A stretch of DNA of 64,000 nt from Pseudomonas sp. Bout1 (GCF_034314165.1 NZ_JAVIWK010000001.1:4169001-4233000); one strand, 5' to 3'; shown: positions 26,437 to 36,165, counted from the stretch's first letter. Notes: a model not told the origin generated them from the sequence alone. A program made the numbers and translations.

Positions 26437-27296
26437 ATGGCGCGCAAGAACCAAAAGCGTTTTGAGATCGTTCATCCTGATTGTGCTGGTATTGATGTGG
26501 GTGGCGGTGAGCACTGGGTTGCGGTTGACCCAGAGAAATGTAAGGACCCCGTTCGTAAATTTTCAACCTTCACCGATGACTTGATTGCTTTGGCCGATTG
26601 GCTTGAGTCAATGGACGTCAACGTCGTAGCCATGGAAGCGACGGGCGTCTACTGGATTCCCCTTTTCGAAGTGCTGGACGCTCGCGGGTTCGAGGTTTAC
26701 CTCGTCAACTCACGTGCTACTCGCCAGACCTCTGGTCGAAAATCCGATGTCCTTGATTGTCAGTGGATTCGGCAACTGATGACGTACGGATTGCTCAGTG
26801 GTGCTTTCGTGCCTTGAACAAAATAATGGGCGTGGATTTAACAGCAATCCCTACCATTGGAATCGACACAGCTCTGGTATTAGCCAGCGAACTGGGGCCG
26901 GATTTATCCAAGTTTCCCAGTTCTCAGCACTTTTGTTCTTGGCTGGGTTTGGCGCCACCGACACGGATATCCGGTGGAAAACCCCTTCCAGGTAAAGCGC
27001 CGAAAGTCATCAATCGAGCCGCCCAGGCCCTGAAACAAGCCGCCTCCAACGCGCGCCAGGACAAGAGTTTTATCGGCGCCAGCCATCGCGCCAGACTGAC
27101 GAGAATGGACACCTGCTGCGCGATCAAAGCCACAGCCCATCAATTAGCACGGCTGATTTACGCCATGCTGACCAAAGGCCAACCGTATGTGGAAAAGGGA
27201 CTTGAAGCCTTTGAGGAGAAAAGTCGTGACCGCCAACTACGCGCCTTGGAACGAAAGGCACGTAAGCTGGGGATGCAGGTAGTTAAAGTCGCTTGA
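26437..27296 (+). pseudogene. IS110-family transposase with internal deletion
   Basis: The first frame (26437-26817) gives the N-terminal RuvC-like DEDD part (GIDVGGGEHWVAV, AMEATGVYW, SGRKSDVLDCQW). It then stops. The downstream frame resumes at LNKIMGVDLTAIPTIGIDTAL and carries the C-terminal Transposase_20 part (FCSWLGLAPPTRISGGK..NRAAQALKQAA) to 27296. The middle, roughly 150 residues, is missing, and the two parts are in different frames. Inactive. Confidence 0.85.
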
Positions 27297-27512
27297 TTTT
27301 TTATAGCGAAAACAGCGAGTTATATTTTGTTTGATAAGAGCTTGCTCCCGTTGGGTTGCGCAGCAGCCCCAATGAATTCACCGCGGTTCTTCAGGAAGGC
27401 CTCATTGGCAGGTTCTGGGGCCGCTTCGCAGCCCAGCGGGAGCAAGCTCCCTCGCCACATAAGCTCCCTCGCCACACAAGCGCTCTCAGCTCAGGTAAGT
27501 CGTCATTCGCTG

Positions 27513-28363
27513 TTAGTGCAGTGAACTATCCAGCCACACCACCGCTTTGCCAATCTGCTGCCTTGCCTCTATCCGCGCGTGCACCTCGTGCACTTCCTCC
27601 AGGGTGTAGTGCCCTTCTATATCCACTGTTAGTGCCCCTTCGAGCATCGCCGCGAACACCGCATTGGCACGCCGCTGCACGGTCGGGCCGTCGGCCATGT
27701 GGTCATTGAGTCACACCACATCCACGCCCTGCCCTGCCCCTGGGTTGCCTCCAATACCCGCTCGGCAAACCCGACGTACTGCCATGCGTAATCGGCGCCG
27801 CGCTGGAGGGCAATCGCAGATTTTTCGGCGCTGCTGCCGGTGGTAAACACCGTGGCGCCGAGTCGATGAGCCATCTGCACCAGCAACTGGCCGATGCTGC
27901 CGGACGCGGCGTGGATCAGGCAGCTATTGCCCGCCTGCAACCGCCCCACGTCCTCGATCAGGTAGTGCGCCGTGCAACCCTGGAACATCGCCGCTGCCGC
28001 CTGACCGAAGCCAATCGCGTTGGGAAGGTGTGCGACTCGCGCGGCGGGTACGCTGGCGTATTCAGCAAATGCGCCCCAGGCAATGCACCAGGCCACGCGA
28101 TCACCCGGCGCCAGATGGTTCACGCCCTCGCCCACTTCCATCACTACACCGGCGCCGTCCATGCCCAGGGTGCACGGCAGCCGTACCGGATAGGTCACAG
28201 ACTTCGCGTATTTGCCCTGGCGGGTGTGCACATCCATGAAATTGATCCCGGCGCAGGCAACCTTGACCAGTACATGGCCGGCAGTCACTTGGGGTTTGGG
28301 CACATCAAGTCGCAGTTGAACGACCTCCGGGCCGCCGTAGGTTTCAAGGGTGAGGGCTTTCAT
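27513..28363 (-). pseudogene. Broken duplicate of the quinone oxidoreductase gene
   Basis: Near-identical to the gene at 20291-21289, but lacking the 153 bp that correspond to 20491-20643 and carrying a 5 bp duplication (TGCCC) right after the deletion point, which shifts the frame. Start and stop codons are still present. A few scattered substitutions show that some time has passed since the duplication. Confidence 0.92.
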
Positions 28364-28465
28364 CACGGGACAACTCCGTTTGCAGTGGGAATGCGCCATG
28401 GTAAAAGCCGCTATTCTGTACGAGAATTCCCCTATACCTCCCACCCTCCGTGCGGAAATAACCCG

Positions 28466-29003
28466 ATGTTCGACTGGCAGGACCTGTATTTCTTCACCGT
28501 GTTGGCGCGCACCCAGTCGCTGTCGGCGGCCGCCCGCGAGCTGCAGGTGGAACACGCCAGCCCTGCGCACCGTGCGTCCCGATGAGGAAGCGCTGGTACG
28601 CAGAAAGGTCGGCGCCGTGCGTTTCGGACTCTATGCCACGCCCGAGCTCAAACAACAGCCCGCTGAACAGTGGACATTCATTGCCTATGACGCGACCCGC
28701 GACCACCTGCCCCAACAGGCGTGGATGCATCAGGTGCGCGGCAACCGCACGATTGCCTTTGCCGCCAGCGACCTGATAACCCAGCAAATGGCCGCCCGGT
28801 CCCAGGTGGGTGCAGTGGTGTTGCCCATGCTGGTGGGTGATCACGACGCGGCATTGGTGCGGCTGCCAACAACTACCGAAGGCCCGGTTCGCGATATCTG
28901 GCTGACGGTGTATCCGGATATGCGCCGCTCGCCTTCGGTGAAGGTGGTGATGGAGTTTTTGGTGAGTTGTATTGAAAGCGAGCCGCGTATGGCTAGGGCC
29001 TGA
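28466..29003 (+). pseudogene. Broken duplicate of the LysR gene
   Basis: Copy of the gene at 21392-22255 with 329 bp missing (equivalent to 21486-21814), which removes most of the DNA-binding domain and shifts the frame. Similarity to the parent ends at 28986, where unrelated sequence belonging to the rhs side begins. Confidence 0.92.
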
Positions 29004-29123
29004 ACGAGCCAAAGCAAACGCGCCCACCGCATCGGTATTTAACGCAAGTGTTTGAACAATCGTGCCTAACTCGTAATAGCGCATCCATAGAGAGACAGCG
29101 ACAAAAGCAAAGGCGCTTATCAA
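28987..29123 (-). pseudogene. Truncated gene stub directly after rhs, candidate immunity remnant
   Basis: A TTG start overlaps the rhs stop (TTGA, 29120-29123) with AGAAGG just upstream. It reads ISAFAFVAVSLWMRYYELG and about 25 more residues before the frame enters the duplicated LysR segment in antisense at 28986. The hydrophobic beginning looks like a real membrane or exported protein. Position and coupling are those of an Rhs immunity gene, which is inference. The apparent continuation of the frame to 28494 is only antisense of the LysR copy. Confidence 0.4.
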
Positions 29124-32100
29124 CGCCTTCTCGACAATCTCCTGGCCGGATAGAACGTTTTCAATGTGGCTTTGTTAAATGCCGAATAAGTGTTTCCCAA
29201 CCCAACTTTGCGCAAGAGCTGACCGTATAATCCCGGCGTGGGCACCCCAATGAAATTAGCATTCGAACGCGTCATTGGTTTTGTTACAGATGAGGAGGTC
29301 ACCTGAAAGCCCTGAATTCCCTCAGCGGCTCGAACCGGGCGCTGCAGCGCATTGGCAACTGCCTGAGCAGCGCCGCTATCAGCTGCATAGCAAGCGACTA
29401 AAATCAGCGGCTGGTCAGGGGGATAGGCTACCACCAACGGCGCGATCTCATGATTTGCAATGAGAGTAGCGGAATATTGCCTCCCGTTTCCATAGGAGGC
29501 TAGTGTGCCATCGGGCAAACCGTGTGTGACGTATACAAGTTGCCCGCGCCCATGGAGGTTATCAAAAAAACTTACGTAGGGTTCTATCAGTCCTTCAGGG
29601 TGTTTCATGAGCACGCTCACACCGTTATCCAAAGTTTCCTGCGCGACATCAGACAAACCACCACCGGACACACGAATACCGCCGGGGTATAGTTGTAGCT
29701 TTTGCGCCCACCCACCAATAAGCTTTCCGACTCTTGCAGCGGCCTTCATCGCTCCAGGAACTACAGCGACAACAGACGCAGCTACCCCAGTGCCCATGGA
29801 GACAAAACCGAGAATTTTTGCTGCCTGTTTATTGTCCGTCGCTTCCAGAATAGGCACCGCCAACCCGGCCGCCATCGAGACCGCCGTGAGTGCCACCGCC
29901 GTCACCGTAAAGGCAGAGAGTGATGCCGCTCCCGCAACAACTGCGCCTACCGTGGCAGATGTGATTGTTCCGCTCATCATTGACGCCATCAACGGCGCTA
30001 CCACGGGTGTCAGCGAGCCAGCCGAGAGTGCAATGGCGACTGCCCCGAACACCAGCCCCACCCCTGCTCCGATCCAGCTCCACAGACTGTGCCCATCCGG
30101 GTCTACCCGGTTCACCGGGTCACCACCGCAATACGCATAACGATTCAGCCCGCCTGCGCCCAACGGGCTTTCACTGTCCGGTGCAAGGAATAGCATGAGC
30201 ACCGGGTCGTAAGGCCGGTAACTGCCAGGCATATAGAGATCACTCTCAAGCTCACGCAGTTGCCCGGCATAACCCATTCGGCTTTGTGCAACGCCATCGT
30301 CACTGCCGTGAGCGGTGTAACTGACCAACCGAGTCTCGTGGTCAGACTCCACGCGAACCGAGCCTTGGCCATCACTGCCGGTCAGGCGCACGCTACGTAT
30401 GGACTGGCTCAATCGACTTTCGGCGAATACGGCGCTGGCAGAACGCACCAACGTCAATAAAGAGCCATCCGCGCTACGCTCGTTGATGACTTGGTCGCCG
30501 TTGTAAAAGCGAAGTGTGATACCCGCAGCGGTTTGCTCCTCCCCAACGCGTCCCATCGGGTCATAGCGGTAATCGTTGCTCGCGCCCTTCCCTGTAACGC
30601 GGCGTACAAGCCCGTCGGTGCTCCATTCCAACTGACGATATGGCACATCGTTACGCCGCTCCTCAAGCAACCTGCCAGCCGCGTCCCAGACCAGAGCAAT
30701 GTCGACGTCCTGCACACCGCGATGGGTGATCGCGACCGGACGATCCGGTGCCATGGTGTCATAGCGGTACGTCATGAGAGTGCGGGTAGCATCGGCGAAG
30801 AGCGTCTCGACTTTTTCGTAGCCATCCAGCGCATTCAACGTAAACAGCTGCTGGCTGATGCGTTTACCGGTGCGAGCGTCCTGCGGCGCCTTTGGGCCGC
30901 TGGCGTCGATTTGAATCAGGCGGCCACGGGCATCGTACGCGTAGTGCTCTTCGCTTTGCAGGGCGCCGGCCAGCTCCCAACGACGACGGGTGACCTTGTC
31001 GCGGCCATTGAAGGCCAAGGTTTGCACGACTCTCTGGCGGGGCCCATTACCGGTGTTATCCCAGGTACGGCTCCGCTCGCGGCCGAAGGCATCATAGGTC
31101 AGCGCCTGGGTCAGGGTGCTGCCTTTAGCTGTATCGGTTGTGGTGATGGAATCGACCCGGCCAAAGGCGTCATAGTTAGGTTTTACAGTGATAGTCCCTG
31201 ACACCTGCTGGGCAACTCGCCCGACGCTGTCATATTCGACCTGGTGCACCGTTCCACCCACATCGGTGAAACTCAGAGGGCGCCGCAGCAATGTCTCGCT
31301 GGATGTGCTGGTAAAAGTGTCGTTGCCCACTGTCCAGTGCTCCCTGAGCACGCGCCCCGCAGCGGAGTATTCGATATTGAGCCGGCCCAACTCACCACCG
31401 ATTTCAGTCAGGTAACCATTCGGCGCGCTATAGCTGTAGGTGCTGGCGACTTCGTTTTGCGGGCTGACACTCAGCCGGGCGTCATCGAGCGCACGCTCAT
31501 AGGTCATCTTGGTCATGTGACCATTGGCCTGGACCAGAGAATCGGGAGGAAGCTGGCCTTTAAGATAATTCAACCGGTCGATCTTGCCCCCTGACTTCAG
31601 CGTGACGGGCCGCCCCAGCCCATCGTAGGTGACCTCGGCCAGCACTTGCTCTGTACCGCCGCTGGCGGTGAGCGTCACTTTCGCCGGCTGCTCGCCATCG
31701 CTCTGGGCTGCATAACTCCAACGCACAACGCTGCCGTCTTCTCGCGTGACGGCCGTGGTACGGCCAAACACGTCGCGCTCGGTGCGGGTATGGGTCGTCT
31801 GTCCATCGGCAACCACCGTATGGGTGACAGGTCGGTTCAGACCGTCAAATGTCCAGCTTTCCACACGTACCACCGCACCCGGTTTACCGTCGACACCACG
31901 CGGCTCACGCAGGGTGACTTTTTCGACTTCGCCGGCCTCGTTGTGCAGTATTTCGGTTTCTGCGCCGAATTCGCCGGTGCGGCTCTGCTTCCAATGACGG
32001 CTGATCAACCTGATCGGGTCATAGTCGGTATGACCACTGGTGCCGTCGGGTTGATGCTGAACGCGAATCTCGCCCCAACTGCCCGACTCACGGCGGGTGG

Positions 32101-34297
32101 TCAGCCGGATGGGCTCGGTTTCGCCCGGCAGCCAGTCGTGCACGGTTTCTTGCGTCAATTCACCTTCGTGGTCATAAACGCCCGACCACATTTCGCGAAA
32201 CGCTTGGCCGGTGATATCTGCGTCCTGGCGCTCCTCACGCACCGGACGCCCGTCGCCGTCAAGGTAGCGGCGCAGTTTCTGTCCGGTGATGTCGGTTTCC
32301 TCTACCACCACGGCGCGTTGATGTTTACTGTCGGCAAGGGTGTAACGGTAAGACTGGGTAACCGCATAGGGGGTACCCACCGATGCTTCGCGCGTCAGGA
32401 TGCGGCCTAACGCGTCATAGGTATAAACGGTCTCCAGGCCATTTTCATTGCACTCACTTAATGTCAGGCCGCTGAGTGCGTTACGCAGCGTCTGCGTGGG
32501 AGTCGACAAGCCGTCATGCCCGGTATGAATCACGGTTTCACGGATGCCTTCGGTTTCGATACTGCGCTGAAAATCAGTGGTGGTAGCAAAACCGTTGAGG
32601 GTATTGATGCTTTGCACCGGCTGGCCGAAAAACGCGCTGTTGATGTCGGTGTCCCAACTCTGCGCCGTGGTGCCAATCAGCTCAGGCGATGGTCCGCCCA
32701 CGGACAATGCGGTTTCCTTGATCGACACCAACACCTGCACATCGTCGGCTTTGCGGCTGGGCAGGCGTTCATAGACGCGGCATGTTTCCAAGGTAGGCGC
32801 ACCACCTGCGGGCGTAGCCGGGACAAGGGTTTGGCTCTTCAGCCAGCGTACAAAAGGACTACCGTCGTCCGGGCAGCCATCCCCCCCGCCCAGCGGGTAG
32901 TAAACGGATCGCTCCACACGCCCGTCGGAGTAGCGCTTTTCCAGCACATTGCCATAGTCGTCGTAATCGGTTTCTTCACGGAACTCCCTGGGCGGCTGCT
33001 CACCGTCGTCGAACCGCGTAACGGTCGCTACCGGTAACTGGCACCAGGCAGGCTGGCTGCTCCATCCTAAGTTGGGGTCGTCGCCGTACGTGGTTTCCTT
33101 GGTGGTGGTCCTTGCTTGCGCCACCGCAACGCCATGTTCCACTTGAGTGCTGAAACGGGTGATCACTTCTCGGGTTTGCAGGTGGAAGCGATTCCAGGTG
33201 CGTTGGGCGGTGGCAATTGTTTCGCCCTTTATGTTCTGCACCGTTTCGACGGCGCTATAGCTGTAGCGCTCCCGGCGGTAGAGGTTATCGGTAACGTCCT
33301 GCCAACCGCCCGGTACGGGGGAATCGCCACCGAGAAAGTTGGCCGAGCCGAGGTAGGTGTAGTTGCGGTAAATTTCCGGCTGCCCGGCGCCGGGCACATG
33401 GCGCAGGCTGCGGATTCTCGGCAGCGTCGCCAACGGCGCACCCGGCGGCAGGAGATGCCCTTGCTTGCCCGTGTCGTATTGCACACGGTCCTCACTGCCC
33501 AATGGTCCGAGCACCTCATTGGGAAATAACAGGCCACTGTCCCGGTCGGGCTGGTAACGAAAGGTCCAGCGGCTCTCGCCATCCGGCAAGATCAGGTGAG
33601 TCAGTTGCCCATTCAACACCTGCAAAATAATCCTCGACTCGCTGGTGGTCCCTGGGTGCATGACAAACACCACACCCTCACGGTCCATAACAACCCGTAG
33701 CAGCGGGTGCAAAGGCCCACGCTCATCCCACACACTGTCCAGCCGGAACTGATTACCGCCCGCCGGCTCCCACTTGAAAAACGCCAGTCTCCCTTGGGGT
33801 GAGCGCATCTCTACCACCATCGCCAGGCCGCTGCTCTCCTGAACCTCCAACCATTCGGTATCACCGCTTTTATGCTCGACGCGGAACACCCGCCCGCTCG
33901 CACCGATCTGCCGCACCACAAAACTGCGCAACTTCTGGTCGTGAAACGCCATCAAGCCGTTGGGACGAAAGTCGGAATTACGCCGATCAAGGCTGAACTG
34001 CTCGCCGGTAATCAAGGAGAGCTGGTTGTTATTCAGGTCAAGCAGTGAACAGCCCAACTGCCAGCCGAGCCCGAAGCCACGATTGGTATGAGAGGCCAGC
34101 GGGCTGAAGTGCAATGTCGGACTGATAAAAGGCCCGGCCAAAGCGTTGGCTTGCAGCGCAGGAAGTTTCGCGACCAGGGTAAACTGGCCAGTGCGTACGT
34201 CGACGCCAGTGTTGACGAAACTGAGAAAGTTGCCGGCCTGGGAATAAAGACCACCATTGGCGATGCGCTTAAGTGTTTCGGAGACCGTGTTATTCAT
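29120..34297 (-). CDS. Rhs repeat protein with predicted caspase-like C-terminal effector domain
   Basis: 1725 residues. The N-terminus (FLSFVNTGVDVRTGQFTL..GFGLGWQLGCSLLDL) is typical of Rhs/Tc-C-like proteins without a signal peptide or PAAR domain. Many YD repeats follow (YTYDALGRI, NYDAFGRV, YDARGRLIQ). The Rhs core ends with LNRYAYCGGDPVN and VDPDGHS near residue 1404, the usual autocleavage boundary. After it come hydrophobic segments (about 1405-1515) and a variable domain of about 200 residues. There, YVTHGLPDG (His1592) and LILVACYAADSG (Cys1636), 44 residues apart, resemble the His/Cys dyad of clan CD (caspase-fold) proteases. Likely a secreted or delivered toxin; the protease call is inference. 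Preceded by a small exported-protein gene; no intact immunity gene follows. Confidence 0.88.
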   Translation of the reverse strand: MNNTVSETLKRIANGGLYSQAGNFLSFVNTGVDVRTGQFTLVAKLPALQANALAGPFISPTLHFSPLASHTNRGFGLGWQLGCSLLDLNNNQLSLITGEQFSLDRRNSDFRPNGLMAFHDQKLRSFVVRQIGASGRVFRVEHKSGDTEWLEVQESSGLAMVVEMRSPQGRLAFFKWEPAGGNQFRLDSVWDERGPLHPLLRVVMDREGVVFVMHPGTTSESRIILQVLNGQLTHLILPDGESRWTFRYQPDRDSGLLFPNEVLGPLGSEDRVQYDTGKQGHLLPPGAPLATLPRIRSLRHVPGAGQPEIYRNYTYLGSANFLGGDSPVPGGWQDVTDNLYRRERYSYSAVETVQNIKGETIATAQRTWNRFHLQTREVITRFSTQVEHGVAVAQARTTTKETTYGDDPNLGWSSQPAWCQLPVATVTRFDDGEQPPREFREETDYDDYGNVLEKRYSDGRVERSVYYPLGGGDGCPDDGSPFVRWLKSQTLVPATPAGGAPTLETCRVYERLPSRKADDVQVLVSIKETALSVGGPSPELIGTTAQSWDTDINSAFFGQPVQSINTLNGFATTTDFQRSIETEGIRETVIHTGHDGLSTPTQTLRNALSGLTLSECNENGLETVYTYDALGRILTREASVGTPYAVTQSYRYTLADSKHQRAVVVEETDITGQKLRRYLDGDGRPVREERQDADITGQAFREMWSGVYDHEGELTQETVHDWLPGETEPIRLTTRRESGSWGEIRVQHQPDGTSGHTDYDPIRLISRHWKQSRTGEFGAETEILHNEAGEVEKVTLREPRGVDGKPGAVVRVESWTFDGLNRPVTHTVVADGQTTHTRTERDVFGRTTAVTREDGSVVRWSYAAQSDGEQPAKVTLTASGGTEQVLAEVTYDGLGRPVTLKSGGKIDRLNYLKGQLPPDSLVQANGHMTKMTYERALDDARLSVSPQNEVASTYSYSAPNGYLTEIGGELGRLNIEYSAAGRVLREHWTVGNDTFTSTSSETLLRRPLSFTDVGGTVHQVEYDSVGRVAQQVSGTITVKPNYDAFGRVDSITTTDTAKGSTLTQALTYDAFGRERSRTWDNTGNGPRQRVVQTLAFNGRDKVTRRRWELAGALQSEEHYAYDARGRLIQIDASGPKAPQDARTGKRISQQLFTLNALDGYEKVETLFADATRTLMTYRYDTMAPDRPVAITHRGVQDVDIALVWDAAGRLLEERRNDVPYRQLEWSTDGLVRRVTGKGASNDYRYDPMGRVGEEQTAAGITLRFYNGDQVINERSADGSLLTLVRSASAVFAESRLSQSIRSVRLTGSDGQGSVRVESDHETRLVSYTAHGSDDGVAQSRMGYAGQLRELESDLYMPGSYRPYDPVLMLFLAPDSESPLGAGGLNRYAYCGGDPVNRVDPDGHSLWSWIGAGVGLVFGAVAIALSAGSLTPVVAPLMASMMSGTITSATVGAVVAGAASLSAFTVTAVALTAVSMAAGLAVPILEATDNKQAAKILGFVSMGTGVAASVVAVVPGAMKAAARVGKLIGGWAQKLQLYPGGIRVSGGGLSDVAQETLDNGVSVLMKHPEGLIEPYVSFFDNLHGRGQLVYVTHGLPDGTLASYGNGRQYSATLIANHEIAPLVVAYPPDQPLILVACYAADSGAAQAVANALQRPVRAAEGIQGFQVTSSSVTKPMTRSNANFIGVPTPGLYGQLLRKVGLGNTYSAFNKATLKTFYPARRLSRRR

Positions 34298-34369
34298 GTC
34301 AACTCCCGCACTGCAAAGCCGGTGAAATAATTAAAATACATACTGGCATCTCCGCCTAAATTAGTTAAA

Positions 34370-34843
34370 TCAAGACGCACTCCACACGCACGACACCTGC
34401 CCTGCTAACTGTTTTCCACCTTTGGTATCAGCATCAGCCGCATATATCCCAGGCGCAATTTCTATTAGATTTGGCACATTAAATGCGGCGTCCACCCTCA
34501 AAAGAGGCGAGGTCGAACCATAGACAGGATCAATGATCAAATACAGTGCCCAAGGTTCTTTCCTGGTGCAATCGGGATCATCGGTAATCAGTATCATCAT
34601 TCCATCCGTGGGGTTTTCCAATTTAAAATAATAGGCATCGTCATTAACACAACCTCGCATTTTTTTTAGTTTGTGATCGCCAGGAGTTAACGCAAAACTA
34701 CAGTTAAAACTGGTTTCTCCCTGGCGGTTATAAAGATACATTAACGGCACCACACTCGGATCACTTCGTTTCTCAGAAGCTTGCACAACGCACATAGCTT
34801 CAAGACCCGCCAGCATCACCAATAATATCTTCAGAAGTTTCAT
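34370..34843 (-). CDS. Small exported protein of unknown function, upstream of rhs
   Basis: 157 residues, with GAGGA before the ATG. Clear signal peptide (LLKILLVMLAGLEAMCVVQA) and four cysteines in the mature part (NCSF, RGCVND, PDCTRK, SCVWS), so probably a periplasmic disulfide-bonded beta-rich domain. It lies 72 bp upstream of rhs on the same strand and likely shares its transcript. The DNA is more AT-rich than the surrounding chromosome. No family recognised; an accessory or immunity role is possible. Confidence 0.7.
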   Translation of the reverse strand: MKLLKILLVMLAGLEAMCVVQASEKRSDPSVVPLMYLYNRQGETSFNCSFALTPGDHKLKKMRGCVNDDAYYFKLENPTDGMMILITDDPDCTRKEPWALYLIIDPVYGSTSPLLRVDAAFNVPNLIEIAPGIYAADADTKGGKQLAGQVSCVWSAS

Positions 34844-35094
34844 CTGCGCATCCTCTAAGATCGGCGTTGATAGTCATTTGGATGCTGCTCCTTACATTGG
34901 CCGTCCGTCACCTGTGAGAAATGACAGTACCGACGAACGGCTCATTCCCAACATGGTCACCCACTCGAGCGTGTGATAGCCGTCTGTCGGAACTGTTATT
35001 TCTAACAGGTTCGAAAAACCGGCGTCACGAGTACAACGAGCATACCTGGTGTCATCACGTAACCAACGTGGGAACCTTGCATGAGATTATCGAT
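34844..35094. promoter_or_regulatory. Divergent intergenic region with inverted repeat
   Basis: About 250 AT-rich bases between the exported-protein/rhs genes and the divergent paralogue pair. The inverted repeat CTGTTA-tttc-TAACAG (34993-35008) could be an operator or small hairpin. Likely holds promoters for both directions. Confidence 0.4.
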
Positions 35095-36126
35095 ATGAAA
35101 ACGCATGACAACTCAGTCAACAACGCTGTCAGCCTCAGTTATTTACTGATAGAGACCGAAGCTTTTCAATTCCAACAAAACGCACAAGCTCGATTGTTTT
35201 CCAACGGGGTTCAAACATGCGTAGTGTTGATTACCCTGCAAGCACGCAACAGTAACGGTGAAGTTGTAGCCATTCCCAATGACTTGAATGTGAACGCTGT
35301 CCCTTATACATCGGCTACCGGCAACTGGGTCAGCACGATGACGCCGGCGCCGAACGGAATTCTTGCGTTTCCCGAGCACATAATTCCGCGGGCCGAAGCG
35401 GCACACTCAACCCCACTGTCAGGCGCAAACCCCGAAAACCTTCAAACATTCCGGCGTTATATCAGCTATACCGGCATTCCTGACGGAACGACCATTCAAT
35501 TCGCGGCACAAGTCAAACTAGGTAATACAACCTATATCAGTAACCAGCGTGATGTTCCCTACGGCGGAGAGGGACTAAATGGCAGATTCAACAGTAGCTT
35601 CATCTTGCGGTCAGTGCAGCCGCCCCACTATGCGACTTACAACGGAGGCCTGATAATCAGCGGCCCCGTAGAAGTGTTCAGCGGTCAGATTGGGGGCTAC
35701 ACCACTAAGGTACGGAATTCTTACGCCAGCTTGCGTTACCCCGGAACTTCGACCGCCATCAACATTCATTCAGGTTCAACGAGCGCCGCCGATTCGTCCC
35801 TGCACGACAACAAGGCGACTGCGTTTGGTGACGCAGGCAGTACGGTGGCTAAGAAGAATATTCCCACCACTAATCGTCTGGGGCAGGCACTGAACCAAGC
35901 ACTGTCAACTATTCGCGATCCGCGAGCTGGCTCCATTGCAGTGGCCGTAGGGATGTTTTCACAGTTCAACGAGTTATTTCCAGCTCGGCAAACCAGCCAT
36001 TACGGCGGCGCCACCGATGTGTACGGCAACCCCATCAGATTGGCCGTCACGCTAACCTCCATCCAGCCCAACCGCGACCCATGGAATTATCAATTGAGCA
36101 TTGAATGGGCGGGCAATCAGAGCTAA
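35095..36126 (+). CDS. Hypothetical protein, first of a paralogous pair
   Basis: 343 residues if the ATG at 35095 is used. The open frame extends upstream to 34921, but that part does not look like protein, and the start is uncertain because no strong ribosome binding site is visible. No signal peptide or membrane span; rich in Ser, Thr, Asn and aromatic residues, like a beta-sandwich protein. Its N-terminal part (SYLLIETEAFQF..ARLFSNGVQTCVVLITLQA) aligns with that of the next gene (SWLIELAPFITS..NRVYPNGRQQIEVTVLVES). Unknown function; the adjacent divergent rhs suggests a shared system. Confidence 0.65.
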   Translation: MKTHDNSVNNAVSLSYLLIETEAFQFQQNAQARLFSNGVQTCVVLITLQARNSNGEVVAIPNDLNVNAVPYTSATGNWVSTMTPAPNGILAFPEHIIPRAEAAHSTPLSGANPENLQTFRRYISYTGIPDGTTIQFAAQVKLGNTTYISNQRDVPYGGEGLNGRFNSSFILRSVQPPHYATYNGGLIISGPVEVFSGQIGGYTTKVRNSYASLRYPGTSTAINIHSGSTSAADSSLHDNKATAFGDAGSTVAKKNIPTTNRLGQALNQALSTIRDPRAGSIAVAVGMFSQFNELFPARQTSHYGGATDVYGNPIRLAVTLTSIQPNRDPWNYQLSIEWAGNQS

Positions 36127-36165
36127 CACGCACCAACCCTTCGCAGCTTTTACCAAGGAGTTCTT

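Larger units (their letters stand above)
26196..27337 (+). mobile_element. Decayed IS110-family element inserted in a REP sequence
   Basis: About 1.14 kb with no terminal inverted repeats, as expected for IS110. It contains a 5' noncoding stretch of about 240 bp, a transposase gene with an internal deletion, and a short AT-rich 3' end. IS110 elements of Pseudomonas are known to favour REP sequences as targets, which fits the split REPIN around it. The transposase is broken, so the copy cannot move by itself. Confidence 0.75.
26181..27477. repeat. REPIN split by an IS110-family insertion
   Basis: The left piece CCTGTGGCGAGGGAG (26181-26195) and the right piece GAGCTTGCTCCCG (27338 onward) join to give the sequence found uninterrupted at 20121. 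Loop and right arm continue to 27477 with a few substitutions, plus an extra partial unit. The shared GAG at the junctions would be the crossover core. Confidence 0.7.

Noticed and set aside
28494..29123. A full 209-codon gene following rhs
   Set aside because: Only the first 45 codons are unique. The rest is antisense of the duplicated LysR segment, so it is better described as a truncated stub.
30491..33037. Several plus-strand open frames inside rhs
   Set aside because: Antisense by-products of the rhs coding sequence; no ribosome binding sites or domains.
34921..35094. N-terminal extension of the first paralogue protein
   Set aside because: The residues are Arg-, Cys- and His-rich without any pattern, and similarity to the second paralogue begins only after 35095.
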